From the NCBI RefSeq assembly GCF_945901735.1, contig NZ_CAMDLM010000029.1:1-51223 (forward strand): 51,223 bases of DNA, written 5' to 3'. This document shows, one piece after another, positions 16,701 through 23,568 of the stretch; positions within the stretch are counted from its first letter, which is position 1; every line of letters begins with the position of its first letter. The notes below the pieces were generated by a model that was given only the letters and a program-made list of their open reading frames with translations, was not told the DNA's origin and ran no database searches. The position numbers and the translations under genes are program-made. This DNA is from Limnohabitans sp. Rim8. GTDB lineage: Bacteria; Pseudomonadota; Gammaproteobacteria; Burkholderiales; Burkholderiaceae_C.

Positions 16701-17636
16701 ATGGACCACCGTCAACTTCGCTACTTCGCCAAGGTCATCGAGGCCGGTAACCTCACGCGGGCCGCAGCCGCACTGCATATCGCGCAGTCGGCCGTCAGCA
16801 TGCACATGCGACATCTCGAGCAGGAGCTGGGCGTGGCCCTGCTGGTGCGCAGCCGCGCGGGCGTAAAGCCCACGGCCCAAGGCCAGTTGCTGTACGAGCA
16901 TGCGCGAACCATCTTGCGGCAGTTTGAACAGGCGCGGCAGGAAGTGGTGTCACTGGGCAAGGAGCCGCACGGCGAAGTGGCCCTGGGCATCCCCGCCACC
17001 GTGGCGCCCGTGCTCGTGCGGCCGCTGCTCGAACATCTGCACCGGCGCGCGCCCAAGGTGACGCCGCACATCGTCGAGGCCATGAGCGGCTACCTGCTCG
17101 AATGGCTGCACAGCGGCCGATTGGATGCCGCCATCCTGTTCGACTCGCAGCAGCTCTCGGGCCTGCGCCGTACGGTATTGGGCGTAGAGAACATGTACCT
17201 CGTCGGCCCGCCAGACGCCTTTGCCGAAGGTCAGGTGGTGACGATGGCAGAGCTAACGCGCTACCCGCTCATCATTCCGGGTCGCATGCACGGCATGAAC
17301 CTGCTGATCCGCCGAGCCGCGAGCCAGGCTGGTGTTACGCTGCATATCCGCGTGGAAGTGGATTCAGTTGCGGAGATGGTGAGCCTCGTCAAGGGGGGCT
17401 ACGGCTATACCGTGCTTGCGCGCATGGGCTTTCACCGTGAACTGGAAGAAAGCAAGGTGAGCGTCGCACACATCGAAAGCCCGCAGATCGAACGCACGCT
17501 CATTAGCGCGACGGTCGAGTCACGACCGCTGACACAGGGCACGGTGTTGTTGATAGAGGGGGTGGAGACGATCTTGCGTGCTTTCACAAGTGGGCAGCGG
17601 TGGACTCATGGTGGGGACGGGTCTGACGCCCATTAA
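16701..17636 (+). CDS. LysR family transcriptional regulator
   Basis: A 311-residue LysR-type regulator. The N-terminal winged helix-turn-helix is clear (LRYFAKVIEAGNLTRAAAAL, HIAQSAVSMHMRHLEQELGV, residues ~5-45), followed by a coiled linker helix and a periplasmic-binding-like effector domain (GEVALGIPATVAPVLVRPLL onward). It resembles the Nac/CynR-like branch. It is divergently transcribed from the eight-gene cluster with a T-N11-A palindrome between them, the standard layout for a local activator that senses a pathway intermediate. The effector is not deducible. Confidence 0.93.
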   Translation: MDHRQLRYFAKVIEAGNLTRAAAALHIAQSAVSMHMRHLEQELGVALLVRSRAGVKPTAQGQLLYEHARTILRQFEQARQEVVSLGKEPHGEVALGIPATVAPVLVRPLLEHLHRRAPKVTPHIVEAMSGYLLEWLHSGRLDAAILFDSQQLSGLRRTVLGVENMYLVGPPDAFAEGQVVTMAELTRYPLIIPGRMHGMNLLIRRAASQAGVTLHIRVEVDSVAEMVSLVKGGYGYTVLARMGFHRELEESKVSVAHIESPQIERTLISATVESRPLTQGTVLLIEGVETILRAFTSGQRWTHGGDGSDAH

Positions 17637-17864
17637 GCTTCCGTTTAGTAGCTCCCGGCGTGCCGCATCTTGAAAGACATAGGATTCCAAGCTGGCCATT
17701 TGGTCGCTGCCTCCGGCTGCACAAATTAGCTTTCATCCCCTCTAACTTCGCCTAGCGAATAGTCCTAGATCCAGGGATCCGCCCAAGCTGTAACCCTCAG
17801 ACGAATTTAGGTTCTTGCCCGCCCGTTACGCCGACAGGCGACCGAACAACGTGACACTGGTCAC
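17637..17864. other. gene-free segment after the LysR gene
   Basis: I see no plausible coding region, RNA gene or terminator here. The segment ends in the IS21-like remnant that follows. Its patchwork look suggests old mobile-element debris. Confidence 0.4.
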
Positions 17865-18006
17865 GCTCGTGGCCTTGCCTATCATTTCCATGGTGATCAC
17901 CTTCTTGCGCTCCTGCTGAAATATTCAGCAGAGCAGTTGAACACCCTGGTCAATTTTGAGTCGGCACTCCTAGGTTTAGATGGTCAGTTTTCGGTCGGCG
18001 TCAACA
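17865..18006 (-). mobile_element. remnant of an IS21-family terminus with the start of istA
   Basis: Read on the minus strand the element begins TGTTGACGCCGACCGAAAAC at 18006. Two direct copies of a 19-base motif lie 34 bases apart: GGTCAGTTTTCGGTCGGCG (plus strand, 17982-18000) and GGTCAATTTTGAGTCGGCA (17948-17966), 15 of 19 identical. Multiple end repeats of this kind are typical of IS21 elements. Downstream on the minus strand an AAGGTGATC-type ribosome site leads to ATG 17891 and MEMIGK, like IstA N-termini, after which the frame becomes unrelated and stops. The rest of the element and its other end are missing. Confidence 0.55.
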
Positions 18007-18724
18007 CGTAATGGTGCAACAGCGAAAAAGGCACTTGGGCCGCCCGTTCTTCACAAAACTTTTTGTAGAAAGACTTCTGTTTACCCGCAGAGACTGGGTT
18101 CTGTGCACGGGTAAAAGAAATGTCTATTTCGCGCCCTTCCCGATGCCCCGCGTGGGGGGCTTTCCAGTCTGCTCGGATGTCGTAGCGACCGCCCCACGGC
18201 AGGCTTGCATCGTTCAAGGCCACAGTGCCCCAGCCATATTCCGAAAAAGCATCTATTAAAGTACGCAGATTCTTTCGGGAAAAATCAGTCAAATAATATT
18301 GATTGCGGTGATATCGGCCATTTCCCGCGTGTGTGTGGTCCACACTGGTCAAAGCATACACATACGAGCCATCTTGTTTTCGGGGAGAAATTGGCGAAAT
18401 GGGCAACAGACCCGGCACTTTGACATCGATATTGGCACTGACCGTCGGGTTGGCACAAACGCCGCAGTTGGCCGTGATCGTGTGCGTGCCCGCCACATCT
18501 GGCGCTTTAACCCGAATTTGAATGTCGCCATTGGCATCGGTGAAACCGCTGTAACTGCTGAGTGTCCCCAATGGGCGCTGGTTGTCATGGTGTTCGTGCT
18601 GACCAGAATGGGCTAAGACATTGATGGCGAATGTAATAGGTACACCTGCAAGGGGTGCACCTGCCTTCTTGACGTTTGCAAGCAAGGGGGCATCTGTATA
18701 GCCAGATAAACCTAGGGGTTTCAT
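17984..18724 (-). pseudogene. Ig-like plus LAS-type peptidase-like protein, 3' end replaced by an IS terminus
   Basis: The 246-residue frame has a bacterial Ig-like (Big_1-type) region at about 15-105 (GAPLAGVPITFAINVLAHSG, GFTDANGDIQIRVKAP, GTHTITANC) and a C-terminal domain with HREGREID (His194-x2-Gly197-x3-Asp201), the HxxGxxxD zinc motif of LAS murein peptidases. The last residues LTPTEN and the stop are encoded by the IS21-like end at 17984-18006, so the native C-terminus, where the final histidine ligand should be, is lost. The start is uncertain: ATG 18724 is in frame, but the only good ribosome site (AGAGAGGGA) serves ATG 18761 in another frame, hinting at a second lesion. No signal peptide is visible in the retained frame. 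Confidence 0.55.
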
Positions 18725-18868
18725 ACATGACCAGTACACCCCAGCCGATGCTCGGTTTCATGTGTTCCCTCTCTTTCACACCATGCTGCGCGACTGTGCA
18801 AAGTGAAAGCGATCAATTCAGACTGTTGATCAAGCTTTTCATCCAGACTGGAACATTTGCTCTGGTGC

Positions 18869-18897
18869 TCCATATTGGACGATGTTCACGGTGTCAA
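18869..18897 (-). promoter_or_regulatory. possible promoter of the truncated LAS-like gene
   Basis: On the minus strand TTGACA (18897-18892) is followed after 17 bases by TATGGA (18874-18869). The -35 is perfect; the -10 matches only three of six. It lies about 110 bases before ATG 18761. The whole gap 18762-18999 holds no other recognisable gene. Confidence 0.35.
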
Positions 18898-18999
18898 TTT
18901 CTCATATCCAGAAAAAAAGTTAAAGAGAAAAAATCAAATTAATACCAAGGAATACACTTGATCCAAGGATGTCAAGTCCGGGTAGAGGGCACGCTTCGA

Positions 19000-19902
19000 C
19001 TACTGATGCAAGGCCCGGCGCAGTCCTTCGCCCAATTCAGGCTTGGCGGCAAACGGGTCGGGCGGGTTGTGGCCCATCACGATAGCTTCCATGCGGCTTT
19101 GCACGTTGCCCAGCGCTTGCGGGTGGCTGTAGATGTAGAACTGGTCAGCCGCCACCGCATCGAACACTTTTTGCGCCACGTCGGCGGCCGAGACTTTGCC
19201 GCTTCCAACCGCTTTGTCGCTTTGCGCTTGGCCGATGAGTTGGCTGGCGGTAGGTTGTTCGGCAGGCAGGTCGGCTGGGCGGTTGCGGTGGCTTTGGCTG
19301 ATGCCCGTGGGCACAAAATAAGGGCACAGCACGCTGGCGCTGACCTGATCAGACACCAGCTGCAAGTCTTGGTAGAGCGTTTCGGTCAAAGCCACCACGG
19401 CGTGTTTGCTCACGTTGTAGATGCCCATGTTGGGTGGCGTGAGCAAGCCGGCCATGCTGGCGGTGTTGACGATGTGGCCCCGGTAAGCCGGGTCGGCTTT
19501 GGCGGCTTCGAGCATCATTGGCGTGAACAGGCGCACGCCGTGCACCACGCCCCAGAGGTTGACGCCCAGCACCCATTCCCAATCGGCGACTGAGTTTTCC
19601 CAAACCAGGCCCCCGGCCCCCACGCCTGCGTTGTTGAAGACGAAGTGCGGTGCGCCAAAGCGCGCTTTGACGTCAGCGGCAAGTTGTTCCATGGCCTGCG
19701 CGTTCGACACATCCACCTTGCAGGCCAACACCTGAGCGCCTTGGGCGATCATTTCGGCAGCGGCTTTGTCCAGCGCGTCTTGCTGCACGTCCACCAGCAC
19801 CAGGTTCATGCCCAGTTGGGCGCCAATGCGGGCGCATTCCAGACCAAAGCCTGAACCGCCACCCGTCAATACCGCAGTTTTGCCTTTGAAGTTGTCGATC
19901 AT
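19000..19902 (-). CDS. SDR family NAD(P)-dependent oxidoreductase
   Basis: A 300-residue short-chain dehydrogenase. It shows TGGGSGFG (cofactor glycines, residues ~13-20), NNAGVG after the fourth strand, the catalytic Ser in VNTASMAGLL, and YNVSK (YxxxK, ~162-166). The longer C-terminus (after LCPYFVPTGISQSHRNRP) is typical of the classical subgroup acting on alcohols with hydrophobic tails. It starts inside the end of the GST gene (ATGA, 19899-19902). Its last ~119 bases exist as a diverged second copy at 7200-7318. Substrate unknown. Confidence 0.92.
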   Translation of the reverse strand: MIDNFKGKTAVLTGGGSGFGLECARIGAQLGMNLVLVDVQQDALDKAAAEMIAQGAQVLACKVDVSNAQAMEQLAADVKARFGAPHFVFNNAGVGAGGLVWENSVADWEWVLGVNLWGVVHGVRLFTPMMLEAAKADPAYRGHIVNTASMAGLLTPPNMGIYNVSKHAVVALTETLYQDLQLVSDQVSASVLCPYFVPTGISQSHRNRPADLPAEQPTASQLIGQAQSDKAVGSGKVSAADVAQKVFDAVAADQFYIYSHPQALGNVQSRMEAIVMGHNPPDPFAAKPELGEGLRRALHQ

Positions 19903-20834
19903 GCAGATGCCTTTTTGAGTGTGAACCCGACACGCGGGAAGTGAACATGCACCGTGCCCGCACGCTCATCGCTGCGGCGCAGGGTGAAACGGGTGCGTGT
20001 GGCTGCGACCAGCTCACCTTCGGTGGGCTCCAGGCCAAAGTGGTCGGCCGCGATCACCACGCGGTTGCCCAAGGCGATGGCGTGCTCGTCTTGAAACGTG
20101 TCGCTTTGCAGCGCGGTGGGTGTTGCACTGCGGGCCAACGCCAAGGCTTCGTCGGCACTGCATTTGCCAGGTGTGCCATGACCGATGGCTTTCATGCGGG
20201 TCATCCAGCTTTTGACTTCGGGCGTTGCATCCAAAATGCCCGCCAAGGCTGGCGTGCGGTCTTGCGTGAACCACAGCGGGTGGTAAACCGCAAAGTCGGC
20301 CACACCAGGCTGTGCGCCAAACAAAAAGTCTTGCCCGTGCAGCATGCTGGCGATCCGGCGCAAGTAGCTTTTGTAAGTGCCAGTAGCGTCTGAGGACGCC
20401 ATGCGGGCCGCGCCACCGCGCATGGCCGTGCGATCGGCCACAAAGGCCTGCACGCCCTCGGCGGGCGCGCCTGCAAAGACCTGCGCCACACCCGCAGGCT
20501 GGAAGTTGTAGGCCATGGACGCCGTGAACAAGGCACTGTCGGCCCACTGCGCCACGATGCGTGCTGCACCTTTGACGGCATCAGGATAAATGGTGGGCGC
20601 GGGGGCCAAGTGCTCCAGCACATCGCAGATCAGTGCGGTGTCACAGTAAATGTCCGCACCGATCTGCAGAACCGGCGTTTTGCGGTAGCCCCCGGTGAGC
20701 GCCGTCAGATCGGGCTTGGGCATGATCATGGGAATGAACACGCTCTTCCAGGCCAGTTGTTTGTAGCCCAGGATCAGCCGGATCTTCTCGGCAAACGGCG
20801 AAGTCGGGTAATGGTGCAGGATCAGATCGGACAT
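19899..20834 (-). CDS. glutathione S-transferase family protein
   Basis: A 311-residue protein with an N-terminal GST thioredoxin-like domain (LILHHYPTSPFAEKIRLILG, then TPVLQIGADIYCDTALICDV with the usual cis-Pro and acidic residues) and an all-helical C-terminal domain (FLFGAQPGVADFAVYHPLWF). Ser12 or nearby residues would activate glutathione. The extra ~80 residues at the end are unusual for a simple GST and look beta-rich (EGELVAATRTRFTLRR). It lies ten bases after the oxidoreductase gene and overlaps the SDR gene, so the three form one operon. Confidence 0.85.
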   Translation of the reverse strand: MSDLILHHYPTSPFAEKIRLILGYKQLAWKSVFIPMIMPKPDLTALTGGYRKTPVLQIGADIYCDTALICDVLEHLAPAPTIYPDAVKGAARIVAQWADSALFTASMAYNFQPAGVAQVFAGAPAEGVQAFVADRTAMRGGAARMASSDATGTYKSYLRRIASMLHGQDFLFGAQPGVADFAVYHPLWFTQDRTPALAGILDATPEVKSWMTRMKAIGHGTPGKCSADEALALARSATPTALQSDTFQDEHAIALGNRVVIAADHFGLEPTEGELVAATRTRFTLRRSDERAGTVHVHFPRVGFTLKKASA

Positions 20835-20844
20835 GGTGCAGGCC

Positions 20845-21861
20845 TCAGACCAGCTTGACCAATTGTTTGCCGAAGTTCTTGCCTTTGAGCAGGCCGAGAA
20901 ATGCCTCGGGCGCCGCGGCCAGCCCTTGGGCCACCGATTCGCGGGGGCGCAGCTTGCCGGTACCGATCAGGGTGCCGAGTTCTTGCAGCGCTTCGGGCCA
21001 GATTTCCATGTGCTCGCTGACGATGAAGCCTTCGATCTTCATGCGGTTGATCAGGATCAACGCTGGGGTGGTCATGGGCAGCGGCGCGCCGTCATAGCCC
21101 GCGATCATGCCGCACACCGCGATGCGGGCAAACGCATTGGTGCGCAGCATCACCGCATCCAGCACCATGCCGCCGACGTTTTCAAAGTGGCCGTCGATGC
21201 CGTTCGGACAGGCTTCGCGCAGCGCCTTGGACAGCGAGATGTAGTCCTTGTGCTCCTTGTAGTCGATGCAGGCGTCAAAGCCCAGCTCATTGACCACGTA
21301 GTCGCACTTGTCCTTGCCACCGGCAATGCCGACCACACGGCAGCCGCGTGCCTTGGCTAAAGCACCGTAAGCACTGCCCACCGCGCCGCTGGCCGCGCTG
21401 ACGGTGACGGTCTCACCCGCTTTGGGCGCGATGATCTTGCACAGGCCATACCAAGCGGTCACACCGGGCATGCCCACCGCGCCCAGGTAGTGCGACAGCG
21501 GCACATGGGTGGTGTCGACCTTGCGCAAAGCACCGATCACGTTGCCATCAACCACGCTGTATTCCTGCCAGCCGCCCATGCCCACCACCGGGTCACCTGC
21601 TTTGAACTTGGGGTGCTGGCTCTCTACCACTTCGCCCACGGTGCCACCGATCATGACTTGCCCCAGAGGCTGGGGCACCGCGTAGCTCTTGCTTTCGTTC
21701 ATGCGGCCACGCATGTAAGGGTCCAGGCTCATGAAGTGGTGCTTGACCAGCACTTGACCGTCTTGCAATGCCGGAATGTTGGTTTCAATCAGTTTGAAGT
21801 TGGCCACAGTGGCTTCGCCCTGGGGGCGGTTGTCGAGCACGATTTGGTGGTTGATGGGCAT
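20845..21861 (-). CDS. NADP-dependent oxidoreductase (CurA-like, zinc-free MDR)
   Basis: A 338-residue medium-chain reductase without zinc ligands. It has the family signature blocks YMRGRMNESKSYAVPQPLGQ, GGTVGEVVESQHPKF, AVGMPGVTAWYGL, then the nucleotide-binding VSAASGAVGSAYGALAKARG and GIAGGKDKC, where the Lys is typical of NADP preference. Relatives reduce the double bond of alpha,beta-unsaturated ketones or aldehydes (curcumin reductase, leukotriene B4 dehydrogenase-like). ATG 21861 has AGGA eight bases upstream; the TTG at 21882 is less likely. First gene of the mdr-gst-sdr operon; a REP pair lies upstream. Confidence 0.92.
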   Translation of the reverse strand: MPINHQIVLDNRPQGEATVANFKLIETNIPALQDGQVLVKHHFMSLDPYMRGRMNESKSYAVPQPLGQVMIGGTVGEVVESQHPKFKAGDPVVGMGGWQEYSVVDGNVIGALRKVDTTHVPLSHYLGAVGMPGVTAWYGLCKIIAPKAGETVTVSAASGAVGSAYGALAKARGCRVVGIAGGKDKCDYVVNELGFDACIDYKEHKDYISLSKALREACPNGIDGHFENVGGMVLDAVMLRTNAFARIAVCGMIAGYDGAPLPMTTPALILINRMKIEGFIVSEHMEIWPEALQELGTLIGTGKLRPRESVAQGLAAAPEAFLGLLKGKNFGKQLVKLV

Positions 21862-21900
21862 GGTGTTTTCCTGGTTGATCAATGGTGAAATGGTCTTACA

Positions 21901-21992
21901 TCACGGTCAGAGACCGCTGCTACAAAAATGGGGTATCGCGATCGAAAACCGCGCTTGCCAAACAACCCGTAGGAGCGGTCTCCGACCGCGAA
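21901..21992. repeat. REP palindrome pair (BIME-like)
   Basis: Two inverted copies of the element described at 550-665 lie at 21901-21924 (minus orientation, TCACGGTCAGAGACCGCTGC) and 21969-21992 (plus orientation, CGTAGGAGCGGTCTCCGACC), separated by 44 bases. They fill the gap between the thioesterase stop and the oxidoreductase start, 20 kb from the transposase gene. Confidence 0.8.
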
Positions 21993-22015
21993 AGCGTAAA
22001 AAAAGGGCATAGGGC

Positions 22016-22438
22016 TCAGTCGGTGGCGGGTTCTTGCGCCAAGCGCGGAGCCACGTATTTGAAGGTGCCGGTCGCCGTGGCGCACAACTGGCCTGTGCCG
22101 TCGAAGATGCGGCCCTCGGCGAAGGCCATGCTGCGGGTGCGGTGCTGCAGATGTCCTTTGCCCACCAGCGATTCGCCAGTTGGCACTTTGGCGGGGCGCA
22201 TGAAGCTGGTTTTCATCTCGATGGTGACCACGCCCATCTCGGGGTCCACACTGCGTGCTGCAGTGGCCATGATCACATCCAGAAAAGTCATGACCGCACC
22301 ACCGTGGGTGACGTCAAATGAATTGAGGTGTTCGGGGCGCGGCGCGAAATGCAGCTCGGACTCTCCGCCTTCGAACTTTTCCAAGGTGAAGCCCAGGTGC
22401 TCCACGAACGGAATGTGGGAGCCAAAAGGGATGCTCAT
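22016..22438 (-). CDS. PaaI family thioesterase (hotdog fold)
   Basis: A 140-residue single hotdog domain. The segment HLNSFDVTHGGAVMTFLDVI contains the family's HGG loop with the catalytic acidic residue a few positions on, followed by VVTIEMKTSFMRPAKVPTGE and a last strand LCATATGTFKYV. These enzymes hydrolyse acyl- or aryl-CoA thioesters and often protect CoA pools in catabolic operons. I used ATG 22438; a TTG at 22468 would add ten residues and overlap the upstream SDR gene, and neither has a strong ribosome site. Confidence 0.85.
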   Translation of the reverse strand: MSIPFGSHIPFVEHLGFTLEKFEGGESELHFAPRPEHLNSFDVTHGGAVMTFLDVIMATAARSVDPEMGVVTIEMKTSFMRPAKVPTGESLVGKGHLQHRTRSMAFAEGRIFDGTGQLCATATGTFKYVAPRLAQEPATD

Positions 22439-22457
22439 GTCCAGACTCAAGTGGCGC

Positions 22458-23249
22458 TCAGCCGCCAATGATGGCGCTCACGCCACCGTCCACCGCCAGC
22501 CATTGGCCGGTGATGTGCTTGCCAGCCTCCGAGGCGAACAAGACCGCCAAGCCCTTAAGGTCCTCGTCATCGCCCAAACGGCGCAGGGGCGCGGCTTGCG
22601 CCATCTTGTCGGCCCCGATGGTGTCCAGCAGGCCTTGGCTCATCCTGCTGGGGAAAAAACCAGGGCAAATGGCGTTGACAGTGATGCCGTGCTCGCCCCA
22701 CTCTCCCGCCAATGCGCGGGTGAAGTTGATGACGGCACCCTTGGAGGTGTTGTAGGCGATGGTTTTCATCGCGGCCGGGTTGCCGGCCAGACCGGCGATG
22801 GACGCCACATTCAAAATGCGGCCCTTTCCTCGCGGGATGAAGCTTTGTTTAGCCACTTCTTGCGACAACAGAAAATAGCCGCGCACGTTCAGGTTCATGA
22901 CCTTGTCCCAAGCGGCCACGGGGTGGTCTTCGGCGGGGGCACCCCAGGTGGCGCCAGCGTTGTTGACCAGGATGTCGATGGGCCCCATGCGTGCCATGGT
23001 TTCAGTGGCCAAAAGGCGGATGTCTTCTTCTTTGCCGCAATCGGCAGCGATCCAGCGGGCATCAATACCGGCAGCTTGCAGCTCGGCTGCGGCTTCTTCC
23101 AGGTCGGCCGCCTTGCGCGAGCTGAGCATGATCTTGGCCCCGGCTTCGCCCAGGGCGTGGGCCATTTGCAAGCCCAGGCCGCGCGAGCCACCGGTGACCA
23201 GGGCCACCTGTCCAGTCAGATCAAAAAGTTGTTGAACAGTGCGTGCCAT
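22458..23249 (-). CDS. SDR family oxidoreductase
   Basis: A 263-residue classical short-chain dehydrogenase. It has TGGSRGLG (cofactor loop, residues ~19-26), LVNNAGATWG, the catalytic Ser in NVASIAGLAG and YNTSKGAV (YxxxK). The ending GQWLAVDGGVSAIIGG is the usual SDR C-terminus. A strong AAGGAG precedes ATG 23249. It is one of several genes in line with acyl-CoA dehydrogenase and thiolase and may act on 3-hydroxyacyl or related intermediates; the gluconate 5-dehydrogenase/RhlG-like subgroup is an equally possible label. Confidence 0.92.
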   Translation of the reverse strand: MARTVQQLFDLTGQVALVTGGSRGLGLQMAHALGEAGAKIMLSSRKAADLEEAAAELQAAGIDARWIAADCGKEEDIRLLATETMARMGPIDILVNNAGATWGAPAEDHPVAAWDKVMNLNVRGYFLLSQEVAKQSFIPRGKGRILNVASIAGLAGNPAAMKTIAYNTSKGAVINFTRALAGEWGEHGITVNAICPGFFPSRMSQGLLDTIGADKMAQAAPLRRLGDDEDLKGLAVLFASEAGKHITGQWLAVDGGVSAIIGG

Positions 23250-23262
23250 GCCGGAGCTCCTT

Positions 23263-23568
23263 TTATTCGACGATGAAATCCATGCAGCGGCGCTCGTGCA
23301 AGAGCGCTTTCATGAAAGGCTTGATGGCCAGATGATCGGGGTGATTCTGGTAAGCCGCTAGCACCTGCGCGTCATCCAGCAGCATGTGCAGCACCAAATC
23401 ATTCGTGCAGTCCATGCCGGGTGAGGCCGTGGCTACTTCAAAAGCGCGGATGCCGGGCACGACCTGCGCACACGACAGCAACAGGGATTTGGCTTTTTCG
23501 AGATTGGCAGCCTTGTCGGCCCCTTCCGCCTGCGCGTGCAGGTTCCACATCACGATGTGCCGGATCAT
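23263..23568 (-). CDS. Dabb (stress-responsive A/B barrel) domain protein
   Basis: A 101-residue Dabb-domain protein. It begins MIRHIVMWNLH, the typical HxVxW/F first strand, has VPGIRAFEVATASPG in the middle, and ends with LAAYQNHPDHLAIKPFMKAL plus CMDFIVE, matching the YxxHPxH block of the family. These dimeric barrels occur in catabolic and polyketide pathways. Its ATG overlaps the stop of the acyl-CoA dehydrogenase gene by one base (TGATG, 23566-23570), so translation is coupled. Confidence 0.88.
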   Translation of the reverse strand: MIRHIVMWNLHAQAEGADKAANLEKAKSLLLSCAQVVPGIRAFEVATASPGMDCTNDLVLHMLLDDAQVLAAYQNHPDHLAIKPFMKALLHERRCMDFIVE

